Program-made: the position numbers and the translations under genes | Source: DASUCS01 sp041166745 | Lineage (GTDB): Bacteria > Actinomycetota > Acidimicrobiia > Acidimicrobiales > JACDCH01 | DNA: 64,000 bases | Assembly (NCBI GenBank): GCA_041166745.1 | Contig: JBEEGH010000006.1 | Span: forward strand, 168,195 to 232,194 | Direction: 5' to 3' | Shown: one piece after another, positions 51,291 through 59,140 of the stretch | Numbering within the stretch: the first letter of the stretch is position 1 | Layout: every line of letters begins with the position of its first letter | The notes under the pieces: generated by a model | The model's database searches: none | What the model saw: the letters and a program-made list of their open reading frames with translations, nothing else | What the model was told of the DNA's origin: nothing

Positions 51291-52433
51291 ATGACCAAGC
51301 CGGGGGGATCGAGGCGGGGGCGCACGCCCGACGTCCTCTCGACCGGCGGTTACTCACACAGCGTGGCGCCGCGACGAAGCATTGCGCTCCTCGACGCGTT
51401 GGCCGCGGTCGCGCCTGGCCGCCCGTTACGTGAGGGTCTCGATCGAATTCTCCAGGCTGGCATGGGCGCGCTCATCGTCGTGGGTGACGGGCCGCAAGTG
51501 CTCAACATCTGCTCGGGCGGGTTCCTGCTCGATGCCGCCTTCAGCCCACAACGGTTGTCCGAGCTGGCGAAGATGGACGGCGCCATCATCCTCGCCGGCG
51601 ATGCCAGCCGGATTGCTCGCGCCAACGTGCACCTCGTACCCGACCCGAACGTGCCCACCTCAGAGACCGGCACCCGCCATCGCACCGCCGAGCGGGTTGC
51701 TCGCTCGATCGAGGTGCCGGTCATTTCCGTGTCCGAGGACATGCAGGTCATCGCCGTCTACGTCGACGACGAGAAGTATCCGCTCGAACCCATTCCTCGA
51801 CTGCTCAACAAGGCCAATCAGGCGTTGTCGACCTTGGAGCGCTACAAGAGCCGGCTCGATGGCGTATCCGGCGCGCTGTCCGCCCTCGAGGTCGAAGACC
51901 TCGTCACACTGCGCGACGTGGTCACCGTGCTCCAACGCACGGAGATGGTGCGGCGCATCGCCGAGGAGATCGAAGGTCACATCGTCGAGCTGGGCGTCGA
52001 CGGCCGCCTCGTCCGGCTCCAGCTCGAAGAGCTCATGGGTGGTGTCGACGACGACCGCCGTCTCGTCATCCTCGACTACTTCCACGAAGACTCGGAGTGG
52101 CATGTCGGCGACGCGCTCGAGGCGCTGGCCGAGCTCGACACCGACGATCTGCTCGACCTCAAGATCGTTGCATCGATGCTCCATCTCTCGGGCGGCATCG
52201 ATCTCGACGTGAGCCTGCAACCGCGCGGCTATCGGCTGTTGGCCAAGATCCCGCGGCTACCAGATGGCGTGATCGACAAGATCGTCGATCGCTTCGGCAA
52301 CCTGCAGAAGATCATGCGCGCAACGATCGACGATCTCGACGACGTAGAAGGTGTTGGCGAAGCGCGGGCCCGGGCCATCAAGGAAGGCCTGTCTCGCCTC
52401 GCCGAGTCGAGCATCCTCGACCGTTACAACTGA
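51291..52433 (+). CDS. disA: diadenylate cyclase DisA (DNA integrity scanning)
   Basis: 380 residues. Makes cyclic di-AMP from ATP. The DAC domain has DGA at 96-98 and RHRTA at 129-133; a helical spine and a C-terminal helix-hairpin-helix (IDDLDDVEGVGEARARAIKEG) bind branched DNA. It forms an octamer in other bacteria. Gene order radA-disA is preserved. Confidence 0.96.
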   Translation: MTKPGGSRRGRTPDVLSTGGYSHSVAPRRSIALLDALAAVAPGRPLREGLDRILQAGMGALIVVGDGPQVLNICSGGFLLDAAFSPQRLSELAKMDGAIILAGDASRIARANVHLVPDPNVPTSETGTRHRTAERVARSIEVPVISVSEDMQVIAVYVDDEKYPLEPIPRLLNKANQALSTLERYKSRLDGVSGALSALEVEDLVTLRDVVTVLQRTEMVRRIAEEIEGHIVELGVDGRLVRLQLEELMGGVDDDRRLVILDYFHEDSEWHVGDALEALAELDTDDLLDLKIVASMLHLSGGIDLDVSLQPRGYRLLAKIPRLPDGVIDKIVDRFGNLQKIMRATIDDLDDVEGVGEARARAIKEGLSRLAESSILDRYN

Positions 52434-52448
52434 CGCGGGTCTGTCGAG

Positions 52449-53267
52449 ATGTCAGTTCCGTTGTTGACGGAAGGGATGCAAGCGCGCATCGAAGCGTGTA
52501 CCGGGGCGTTCCACACCCGATGGCTCGAGTTGCTCCGCGACCACCCGGGCAACCCGAGCGGCGTCGAGATCAGGCGCTTCGGTGACGACGTCGTCGCCAC
52601 CTCGGCCCGTGAATGTCCTGAGATCCAGTGGATGCAGCACGTCACGGGGCTCACTCCGGCGGACGCCAACGTCGTGCCGCAGGTGGGCGCTTGGTATCAC
52701 GCCAAGATGATCCGTCCCCGATTCGAGATCGTCCCGTGTTCGGACTTCGAGCCGTTGTCCGTCGCGCTCGTTGATGTCGGCGCGCGCCAGTCAGGATTCA
52801 TCGATGTGCTGTGGTCGCGAACGACGCCGCACGCCGACCCGCCGACTGCGGTCGCGGTGCGGGTGGTCGAACCGGGAAGCGACGACGCCCAGCGGTTCGC
52901 CCGCGTGCTGCTCGGCGGTCACGAAGTGCCCGACGACACCTTCACCGACCACTGGGCCGCGGTCGCGTTGTGGCCCCTGGAACCCGAGTGGTGGTGCTAC
53001 CTCGCGGAGATCGACGGTGAGCCCGTCGGAGCGGGCGCGCTGATCGTCAGCGACGGCATCGGCTACCTCGCCAATGCGGCGACGTTGCCCGCCGGCCGCC
53101 GGAAGGGCGCCCAGCAGGCACTCATTCACCGCAGGCTGGCGGACGCCGCGGCGGCAGGGTGCGAGCTGTTTCTCACGATGGCGACGCCGGGATCCGTCAG
53201 CCACCGGAACCTCGAGCGCGCCGGCCTCGGCGTCGCCTACACAAAGGTCGTCTGGACGGTCACGTGA
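52449..53267 (+). CDS. GNAT-family N-acetyltransferase
   Basis: 272 residues. The C-terminal half has the GNAT signature: GEPVGAGALIVSDGIGYLANAATLP forms the central strands, and GRRKGAQQALIHRRLADA is the acetyl-CoA pyrophosphate loop and helix; SHRNLERAGLGVAY is motif B. The N-terminal 130 residues are poorly conserved and might bind substrate. Substrate unknown. Confidence 0.78.
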   Translation: MSVPLLTEGMQARIEACTGAFHTRWLELLRDHPGNPSGVEIRRFGDDVVATSARECPEIQWMQHVTGLTPADANVVPQVGAWYHAKMIRPRFEIVPCSDFEPLSVALVDVGARQSGFIDVLWSRTTPHADPPTAVAVRVVEPGSDDAQRFARVLLGGHEVPDDTFTDHWAAVALWPLEPEWWCYLAEIDGEPVGAGALIVSDGIGYLANAATLPAGRRKGAQQALIHRRLADAAAAGCELFLTMATPGSVSHRNLERAGLGVAYTKVVWTVT

Positions 53268-53294
53268 TGGGCGAGTGCGGTAGAAACGGCGTTC

Positions 53295-53954
53295 GTGCGC
53301 ACCAACCTGCCCTCCGGTACCTCAGTGGAGATCGCGTCCAGCGACAACCCGGCACGCGGCGTCGTGCTCGTTCCCGACATCATGGGCCTGCGACCGCTGT
53401 TCGACGACCTCGTCGCTCACTTGGCGGATGCGTACAGCTGGGCCGTGGTCGCCGTCGAGCCGTTTCCCGGCCGCGAGTCGATGAGCATCGAGGAACGAAT
53501 GGCCGCCATGGCCGGCCTCGACGACGAACGTCAGCTCGCCGATCTCATCGCCGCGGCTCACCTGCTCGACATCGAGCGCGTCGGCATCCTCGGCTTCTGC
53601 ATGGGCGGCATGTACACGATGAAGGCCGCCGCCAACGGCCGATTCGACCGGGCAGCACCGTTCTACGGAATGATTCGCGTGCCCGAAGCCTGGCGAGGCG
53701 AGAAGCAGCGCAACGCCATCGATGTGCTCACCGAAGCTCCCGGCGCGGCGGAGCGGATCCTGGCGATCATCGGGACGGCAGATCCGTACACGCCGGAGCG
53801 CGATGTCGACGATCTCGAAGCCGCCGGGGCGACAGTGGTTCGCTACGAAGGCGCGGAGCACGGCTTCGTCCACGATGCGTCTCGGCCCTCACATCGTGCC
53901 GCCGATGCCGCGGATGCATGGCGGCGGGTCGCGGAGTGGTTCAGCCAGACCTGA
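53295..53954 (+). CDS. dienelactone-hydrolase-family alpha/beta hydrolase
   Basis: 219 residues. Cys nucleophile in GFCMGG, Asp in GTADPYTP and His in AEHGFVHD form the DLH-type triad. Members hydrolyse dienelactones or related esters; the actual substrate is open. GTG start. Its TGA stop directly abuts the TGA of the convergent Crp gene (TGATCA). Confidence 0.83.
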   Translation: MRTNLPSGTSVEIASSDNPARGVVLVPDIMGLRPLFDDLVAHLADAYSWAVVAVEPFPGRESMSIEERMAAMAGLDDERQLADLIAAAHLLDIERVGILGFCMGGMYTMKAAANGRFDRAAPFYGMIRVPEAWRGEKQRNAIDVLTEAPGAAERILAIIGTADPYTPERDVDDLEAAGATVVRYEGAEHGFVHDASRPSHRAADAADAWRRVAEWFSQT

Positions 53955-54614
53955 TCAACGAGCTCGTAGTTCGAGCTGCGGCCGGTTGATGATCTTGTAT
54001 CGACGTTCCGACTGCTCGACCCAGTCGAGCTTCACGAAGGCGGCAATCGCCTTGTTGACCCGCTCGCGGGATGCACCGACCATCGCCGCAAGCTCCTCCT
54101 GCGTCACCGGAAGCACGAACTCGTCGGCCTCGCCGGCCAGCTCGAGCAATCGTTTGGCCGTGCGGCCAGTGACATCGAGAAAGACGGAATCGGCCAAGGC
54201 GGCGTCCATCGCGCGGATGCGCCCGGAGAACAGCGCGACCACGCTCCACAGCAGGGTCGGGCGTGACTCGTAGACGTCCTGGACCGGTGCGTACGGAATC
54301 GCGATGATTTCCGACGGCTCGAGGGCGCGGGCCTCTGTGGATCGACCGAGCCCGTCGAACAGCGGCATCTCGCCGAACACGTCTCCGGCTTCCACGAGGG
54401 CGACCACGGACTCGCGTCCGTCCATCGACTTGTTCGCGAGCGCGATGCGCCCGGACACGACAACGAACAGCTCGTCGGGTTGATCGCCCTCCGAGAACAG
54501 CACATCGCCGCGCCGGAGGCCACGGTTCTCGGCGGCGGCGCTGATCCTCTCGAGTTCCTCGGGTAGCAGCTCGGCGAACAAGTCGACGCGGGAGAGCAGA
54601 TCGAGCGCGGCCAT
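53955..54614 (-). CDS. Crp/Fnr-family transcription regulator
   Basis: 219 residues. The cyclic-nucleotide-binding barrel contains GDVLFSEGDQPDELFVVVSGR and a phosphate cassette FGEMPLFDGLGRSTEARAL with the Arg-Ser pair expected for cAMP-type ligands. The HTH TQEELAAMVGASRERVNKAI is close to mycobacterial Crp. ATG 54614 aligns with those proteins; TTG 54626 is the alternative. It could read the product of the cyclase at 44.8 kb, which is only a suggestion. Confidence 0.88.
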   Translation of the reverse strand: MAALDLLSRVDLFAELLPEELERISAAAENRGLRRGDVLFSEGDQPDELFVVVSGRIALANKSMDGRESVVALVEAGDVFGEMPLFDGLGRSTEARALEPSEIIAIPYAPVQDVYESRPTLLWSVVALFSGRIRAMDAALADSVFLDVTGRTAKRLLELAGEADEFVLPVTQEELAAMVGASRERVNKAIAAFVKLDWVEQSERRYKIINRPQLELRAR

Positions 54615-54686
54615 GGCGCGCGTCAATGTAGTGCGGGCCGTGGCGCGGCCAAGATCTCACCAGTTCCTTGCCTCGTGACCCGGCAC

Positions 54687-54692
54687 TACCCT
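54687..54692 (+). promoter_or_regulatory. -10 hexamer, leaderless carD start
   Basis: TACCCT, six bases before ATG 54699. Confidence 0.5.
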
Positions 54693-54698
54693 TTGGTC

Positions 54699-55181
54699 AT
54701 GCCCTTCGACGTTGGCGACAAGGTCGTGTATCCGCATCACGGCGCGGCGGTCATCGAGAAGCGTGAGAAGCGAGACTCACCCTCGGGCGAGCCCCGCGAG
54801 TACTTGATCCTGCGGCTGGCATACGGCGACCTCACGCTGATGGTTCCGGCCGACAACACCGACTCGGTCGGCTTGCGAGACGTCATCAACCTCGAGGAGG
54901 TCGAGGAGGTCTTCGCCGTGCTCCGCAAGAAGGAAGCGCGTATGCCGACGAATTGGTCGCGGCGATTCAAGAACCATGTCGAGAAGCTGAAGTCCGGTGA
55001 CGTCTATCAAGTCGCGGAGGTGGTGCGGAACCTGTCACTGCGCGAGAACGAGAAGGGGCTGTCTGCCGGCGAGAAGCGCATGCTCGCCAAGGCGCGCCAG
55101 ATCCTCGTGTCCGAGCTCACGTTTGCGATCAATGTGAACGTAGAAGAAGCGGAGAAGAAGCTCGATGAGGCGTTGAGCTGA
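54699..55181 (+). CDS. carD: CarD-type RNA polymerase-binding regulator
   Basis: 160 residues. Stabilises open complexes at promoters by binding the RNAP beta subunit and upstream DNA. The N-terminal Tudor-like domain is FDVGDKVVYPHHGAAVIEKR; the helical DNA-binding domain includes NWSRRFKNHVEKLKSGDVYQVAEVV. ATG 54699 gives the standard N-terminus. ispD follows after about 11 bases. Confidence 0.95.
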   Translation: MPFDVGDKVVYPHHGAAVIEKREKRDSPSGEPREYLILRLAYGDLTLMVPADNTDSVGLRDVINLEEVEEVFAVLRKKEARMPTNWSRRFKNHVEKLKSGDVYQVAEVVRNLSLRENEKGLSAGEKRMLAKARQILVSELTFAINVNVEEAEKKLDEALS

Positions 55182-55192
55182 TCTCGACCATC

Positions 55193-55792
55193 GTGGTTGC
55201 CGCCGGAGCCGGAACTCGGTTCGGCAAACCGAAGCAGTACGAGCCTCTCGCCGGCCGGCGGGTCGTCGACTGGTCGCTCTTCATCGCCCGTGAGCTCACC
55301 GACCATGTCGTTCTCGTCGTTCCCGCCGACCGAACGAGCGACGACGAGCCGCTGGCCGATGTCGTGGTTGCGGGAGGAACAACGCGCTCCGAGTCCGTAC
55401 GAGCGGGCCTGGCGGCGCTTCCCGACGCGGTGACGCACGTGCTCGTTCACGATGCCGCTCGTCCGGTGCCGGTGACCGACGTCTGGCGACGTGTGTTGGA
55501 CGCGCTCGAGAAGGGAGCCGATGGTGTGGTGCCGGTCGTCCCGGTGACGGACACGTTGCGCGAGCGCGACGGGGCGACGGTTGATCGGGAACGCTTCGTC
55601 GCGGTGCAGACGCCGCAAGGATTTCGCATCGAGGTGTTGCGAGCGGCGCACGAGCAGCAAAGTGACGGAACCGACGACGCATCACTCGCAGAAGCAAATG
55701 GCGCAAGCGTGGTGGTGGTCGACGGCGATCCGACCAACATCAAGATCACCGAGGCGTCGCACCTCGCGATGGCGGAGCTACTGGTCCGATGA
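55193..55792 (+). CDS. ispD: 2-C-methyl-D-erythritol 4-phosphate cytidylyltransferase
   Basis: 199 residues. Third step of the MEP isoprenoid pathway. VAAGAGTRFGKPKQY is the CTP-binding start; VLVHDAARPVP and PVTDTLRE are typical. GTG 55193 is the only standard start nearby and leaves almost no N-terminal extension; an unusual start a few codons upstream (the peptide would begin STIVVAAG) is possible. Ends in an ATGA overlap with ispF. Confidence 0.92.
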   Translation: MVAAGAGTRFGKPKQYEPLAGRRVVDWSLFIARELTDHVVLVVPADRTSDDEPLADVVVAGGTTRSESVRAGLAALPDAVTHVLVHDAARPVPVTDVWRRVLDALEKGADGVVPVVPVTDTLRERDGATVDRERFVAVQTPQGFRIEVLRAAHEQQSDGTDDASLAEANGASVVVVDGDPTNIKITEASHLAMAELLVR

Positions 55793-56262
55793 TTCGCGTC
55801 GGTCTTGGCTTCGATGTGCACGCCTTCAGCGAGGATGACTCGCGTCCGCTGATCCTCGGCGGCGTCAGGTTCGAGGGCGAGCGCGGGCTGGCAGGTCACA
55901 GCGACGCTGACGCGGTCGCGCACGCGTGCGCCGACGCGTTGTTGGGCGCCTGCGGGCTGGGCGATCTCGGCGAACTGTTCCCTGACACGGACGAACGCTG
56001 GCGTGGGGCCGACAGCCTCGAGCTGTTGCAGCACGCGGTCGACCGCGTTCGTTCGGCTGGCTGGTCGCCGGTCAACGTCGACTGCTCGGTCGTGTGCGAG
56101 ACGCCGAAGCTCGCGCCCCGGCGCCAGGAGATGAGCGAACGGCTGGCCGAGGTCGTCCGTGCCCCGGTGACGGTCAAGGGCAAGCGAGCCGAAGGGCTCG
56201 GCGCGCTCGGTCGAGGAGAAGGCATCGCGTGCTGGGCGGTCGCGCTGGTCGAACGGCCATGA
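55789..56262 (+). CDS. ispF: 2-C-methyl-D-erythritol 2,4-cyclodiphosphate synthase
   Basis: 157 residues. Metal ligands Asp9 and His11 in GFDVHAF, then GHSDADAVAHACADALLGA with the third metal His. The C-terminal TVKGKRAEGLGALGRGEG is diagnostic. It follows IspD in sequence and pathway proximity; the polyprenyl synthase at 34.4 kb would use the isoprenoid products. Confidence 0.96.
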   Translation: MIRVGLGFDVHAFSEDDSRPLILGGVRFEGERGLAGHSDADAVAHACADALLGACGLGDLGELFPDTDERWRGADSLELLQHAVDRVRSAGWSPVNVDCSVVCETPKLAPRRQEMSERLAEVVRAPVTVKGKRAEGLGALGRGEGIACWAVALVERP

Positions 56263-56269
56263 GCAGCCG

Positions 56270-56384
56270 CCGAGCAAGCGCGGCCATGAGTAGCACTCAT
56301 GGCCGGTCGGCCGGGCGAGCGCCAGCGAGCCGGACGACGATGGGGACCGGGGGCGCAGCCCCCGAGCAAGCGCGGCCATGAGTA
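56270..56384 (+). repeat. 23-bp direct repeat and GC-rich hairpin before rlmB
   Basis: A 23-bp sequence beginning CCGAGCAAGCGCGGCCATGA occurs at 56270-56292 and again at 56362-56384, 92 bases apart; the second copy contains the rlmB start codon. Between them GGGGGC-GCA-GCCCCC (56349-56363) forms a perfect hairpin. A 40-codon frame, 56259-56381, links ispF and rlmB with ATGA overlaps at both ends but looks low-complexity. Confidence 0.7.
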
Positions 56385-57145
56385 AGCCTTCGCGTCGCGA
56401 TCTGGGCGGCGATCAGGTCGAGGGTCGCCAAGCCGTGCGCGAGTTGCTGGTCGCGGGGCGTCGCCGCGTGTTCGAGCTGATGGTCGCGTCGAGCGACGAT
56501 GCCCGCGGTCCGTTGCGCGATCTCGTGGATCTCGCCGGCAAGTCGCGCGTCCCGGTGAAGCAGGTGTCGGCCACGAAGCTCGCGGCCGCGGCCCGAACCG
56601 AGTCGCCCCAAGGGGTGATCGCCCACTGCGCTCCGCTCGAGGAGGTCGAGCTCGAAACCCTGACCAAGCGGCGCAAGGGCGTGCCCCCACTGCTCCTCGC
56701 GGTCGACGGCGTCACCGACCCGGGAAACCTCGGAGCGCTGCTGCGGGCCGCCGAGTGCGCCGGGGTCACGGGAGTCGTGTTGCCGCGCCACCGGTCGGTG
56801 CACATCACCCCGACGGTGGCCAAGGCCGCCGCCGGGGCCATCGAGCACCTCCCGATGGCAGTCGTGCCCGGTTTGCCCGCCGCCCTCGAGCGAATGAAGG
56901 CGGCCGGCGTATGGGTTGTCGGCCTCGACGGCGGCGGCGACGGGCGCATCGACCAGCTCACGCTGGCCAGCGAACCCCTCGTCCTCGTGTTCGGCGCCGA
57001 GGGCCGAGGCCTGTCGCCGCTCGTGCGCAAGCGCTGCGACGTCGTGGCGGCCATCCCCTTGCGGGGCCGGCTGGCATCGCTGAACGTCGCCGCCGCCGGC
57101 GCCATCGCCTGCTACGAGGTAGCCCGCCAACGGGCCGAGGACTAG
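56378..57145 (+). CDS. rlmB: 23S rRNA (guanosine-2'-O-)-methyltransferase, TrmH/RlmB family
   Basis: 255 residues. An N-terminal L30e-like substrate-binding domain (VEGRQAVRELLVAGRRRVFEL) is followed by a SPOUT knot: DPGNLGALLRAAECAG, FGAEGRGLSPLVRKRCD and SLNVAAAGAIACYE are the three SAM-binding motifs. Position after ispF and before a SigH-like factor mirrors Bacillus yacO. Confidence 0.93.
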   Translation: MSKPSRRDLGGDQVEGRQAVRELLVAGRRRVFELMVASSDDARGPLRDLVDLAGKSRVPVKQVSATKLAAAARTESPQGVIAHCAPLEEVELETLTKRRKGVPPLLLAVDGVTDPGNLGALLRAAECAGVTGVVLPRHRSVHITPTVAKAAAGAIEHLPMAVVPGLPAALERMKAAGVWVVGLDGGGDGRIDQLTLASEPLVLVFGAEGRGLSPLVRKRCDVVAAIPLRGRLASLNVAAAGAIACYEVARQRAED

Positions 57146-57241
57146 TTCGCCGCCCCAGCGAGCACTTCCGACTCTTCCGGATTTCCGGCGGTATGGAACG
57201 GTTCGACCACTGATTTCTTGCGTTTTTCCTGGCTGTGACGG

Positions 57242-57272
57242 TTGACATAGGGACCCCTGCATGGTTCATAGT
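57242..57272 (+). promoter_or_regulatory. possible promoter of the SigH-like factor gene
   Basis: TTGACA (57242-57247) followed at 17-19 bases by TTCATAGT (57265-57272), a weak -10. The GTG at 57342 has GGAG seven bases upstream. The remainder of 57146-57341 shows no gene. Confidence 0.45.
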
Positions 57273-57341
57273 GACTAGTCCCCGGTGGCTACTCCACGTA
57301 GCGACTCGCACCCACCTCACAGCAGCAGCAGGAGAACCCGC

Positions 57342-57998
57342 GTGGCCGCAACACCGCTCACCGATGTAGCAGACGATCAGCTGGCTGCCCGCTTCCAGGG
57401 TGGCGATCGCCTCGCTCTCGAAGCGCTCATCGCCCGCTACCGCCGCTTCGCTCGTGCGAAGAGCCGTGGCTACTTCCTCGTCGGCGGCGATGCCGACGAC
57501 ATCGAGCAGGAAGCGCTCATCGGTCTGTACAAGGCCGCCCGCGACTTTCGTCCAGAGCACCAGGCGAGCTTCCGAGCCTTCGCCGAGCTCTGCATCACGC
57601 GTCAGATCATCACGGCGATCAAGACGGCCACGCGCCAGAAGCATCAGCCCCTCAACCAGTACGTCTCGATCTCGGGCGTGCGCGGCGGCGACGATCCCGG
57701 TGAGCGTTCCGTCGAGGAGTTGCTGCACTCCCATCACGACGGCGATCCCGCCGAGAACGTGGTGTCCGGCGAGCGCATGCAGTCGATGCGGACCTCGATG
57801 GCGGAGATGCTCTCCGGCCTCGAAGTCGATGTCCTCAAGCTGTACGTCGAGGGCAAGTCGTACCAGGAGATCGGCGAGCAGCTCGGCCGCCACGTGAAGT
57901 CGATCGACAACGCGTTGCAGCGGATCAAGCGCAAGCTCGACCAGCATCTCCAGCTCGAAGCGGCCCACGAGGCCGACGAGCTCCTCACGATCGGCTAG
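57342..57998 (+). CDS. SigH/Spo0H-like sigma-70 family factor
   Basis: 218 residues, the same length as Bacillus SigH. Region 2: KSRGYFLVGGDADDIEQEALIGLYKAARDF. Region 4: MLSGLEVDVLKLYVEGKSYQEIGEQLGRHVKSIDNALQRIK. The YFLxGGDxxDxxQE signature is distinct from ECF factors. Located right after rlmB, the place of sigH in Bacillus. GTG 57342 is preferred because of the GGAG site. Confidence 0.88.
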   Translation: MAATPLTDVADDQLAARFQGGDRLALEALIARYRRFARAKSRGYFLVGGDADDIEQEALIGLYKAARDFRPEHQASFRAFAELCITRQIITAIKTATRQKHQPLNQYVSISGVRGGDDPGERSVEELLHSHHDGDPAENVVSGERMQSMRTSMAEMLSGLEVDVLKLYVEGKSYQEIGEQLGRHVKSIDNALQRIKRKLDQHLQLEAAHEADELLTIG

Positions 57999-58041
57999 CC
58001 GCAGAGCGAAGCCGCAGGCGAAGCTCTGCCAAGAAGCACAG

Positions 58042-58115
58042 AGCCCGAGGTGGGAATCGAACCCACGACCTGACGCTTACAAGGCGCCTGCTCTGGCCGA
58101 CTGAGCTACTCGGGC
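58042..58115 (-). tRNA. tRNA-Thr(TGT)
   Basis: The minus strand folds as a 7-bp acceptor (GCCCGAG/CTCGGGC), a D arm, an anticodon stem GGCGC/GCGTC (one G-U) with loop CTTGTAA, and a GTGGG-TTCGATT-CCCAC T arm. The anticodon TGT reads ACA (threonine). The CCA end is not encoded. Confidence 0.96.
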
Positions 58116-58171
58116 GAACGAAGGCGCGAGGCTAGTGAGGTTGCGGAACGCGGCGAGCCGATTCCAGCCGG

Positions 58172-58219
58172 GTCAGGCGAAGGCGCCGCCAGGAGCGAAG
58201 CGACAGGCGCTCGCCTGAC
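58172..58219 (+). repeat. long hairpin between tRNA-Thr and DUF3263
   Basis: GTCAGGCGA (58172-58180) pairs with TCGCCTGAC (58211-58219), extended by GCGCC/GGCGC. No gene is seen in 58116-58300; the remainder is AGCGA-rich spacer. Confidence 0.7.
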
Positions 58220-58300
58220 AGCACAAAAGCAGCGAGGCCGAAGGGCCGAGCGATTTGTGTCGAAGTAGGGTCCTTCCTTTGGGTCGCCGGGCGGGGCAGC

Positions 58301-58567
58301 ATGTACACAATGGTGCTTACCGAGCGCGATCGGGCGATCCTAGATTTCGAACGCAGCTGGTGGAGTGAGCCGGGGCGCAAGGAACTCGCAATCAGGGAGC
58401 GATTCGATCTGTCCACCACGCGGTACTACGGGATTCTCAATGAGCTGCTCGACGCGTCCGAGGCGCTCGAGTACGACCCGCTCGTCGTCCGCCGCCTTCG
58501 CCGCGTGCGCGACCGTCGCCGGCGCGCCCGTTTCGAAGGTCGCTCGATGATCGAACCGCGCCAGTGA
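58301..58567 (+). CDS. DUF3263 small DNA-binding-like protein
   Basis: 88 residues. LTERDRAILDFERSWWSEPGR and FDLSTTRYYGILNELLDASEAL are the actinobacterial DUF3263 signature, probably a winged-helix-like helical protein. An ATG three codons in (58310) gives the more usual start. A basic C-terminal tail (RRLRRVRDRRRRAR) suggests nucleic-acid contact. Overlaps the LytR_C gene start. Confidence 0.85.
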   Translation: MYTMVLTERDRAILDFERSWWSEPGRKELAIRERFDLSTTRYYGILNELLDASEALEYDPLVVRRLRRVRDRRRRARFEGRSMIEPRQ

Positions 58568-59133
58568 GCCGCCGAGCGGCGACGCCGCCCGCGGGGTCGC
58601 CGGCGATGCGCGGTGCCCTGCTCATCATCGTCGCCGTGTTGCTCGGTGCTGGCCTGCTCGCAAACGGATTCCGAGACGACCACGTTGCGTCGGGATCGGG
58701 AACCACGCCAACGACGACGAAGGGGAGCACGGTGCCGGGCACGAGTGTCCCTGTTGTGCAAGCGCATGACCCCGCCCAGGTGAAGGTGCTCGTCCTGAAC
58801 GGCTCCGGGAAGTCGGGTGTCGCGAAGACGGCGAAGGATCAACTCGCGGCGGCGAACTACACGGTCCTCGAGCCAGGCAACGTCAGTGGTGGCACCATCA
58901 CCGCGTCGATCGTCTACTTCGTTCCGGGCTACGACGCCGATGCGGGCACCGTCGCCGCCAAGCTCGGGCTTGCAGCCAGTGCGGCACAGCCCCTGCCGAA
59001 TCCGCTCCCCGCGTCGGTTGCCGACGCGCAGGGCGCCAACATCGTGGTGATCATCGGTACCGACGCTCCCGTCGCGGGTGGCGCCGGAGCCGGCGCGGGC
59101 AGTGCGACGACCACCACCGTGGCCGCGAACTAG
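58564..59133 (+). CDS. membrane-anchored LytR C-terminal-domain protein
   Basis: 189 residues. One N-terminal transmembrane helix (about 16-35), a Thr/Ser/Pro-rich linker, then the LytR_C module VKVLVLNGSGKSGVAKTAKDQL with alternating strands and helices. The C-terminus is Ala/Gly/Thr-rich. It would sit outside the membrane near the wall. GTG 58564 overlaps the DUF3263 stop (GTGA); the same gene pair is common in actinobacteria. Confidence 0.85.
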   Translation: MSRRAATPPAGSPAMRGALLIIVAVLLGAGLLANGFRDDHVASGSGTTPTTTKGSTVPGTSVPVVQAHDPAQVKVLVLNGSGKSGVAKTAKDQLAAANYTVLEPGNVSGGTITASIVYFVPGYDADAGTVAAKLGLAASAAQPLPNPLPASVADAQGANIVVIIGTDAPVAGGAGAGAGSATTTTVAAN

Positions 59134-59140
59134 TGCGGCA

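Noticed and set aside
56259..56381. 40-residue protein between ispF and rlmB
   Set aside because: Low-complexity Ser/Arg/Ala/Gly sequence made by the GC-rich repeat and hairpin; listed as a curiosity rather than a gene.
58042..58115. tRNA-Thr as an attachment site for an integrated element
   Set aside because: No integrase gene and no repeat of the tRNA 3' end occur nearby.
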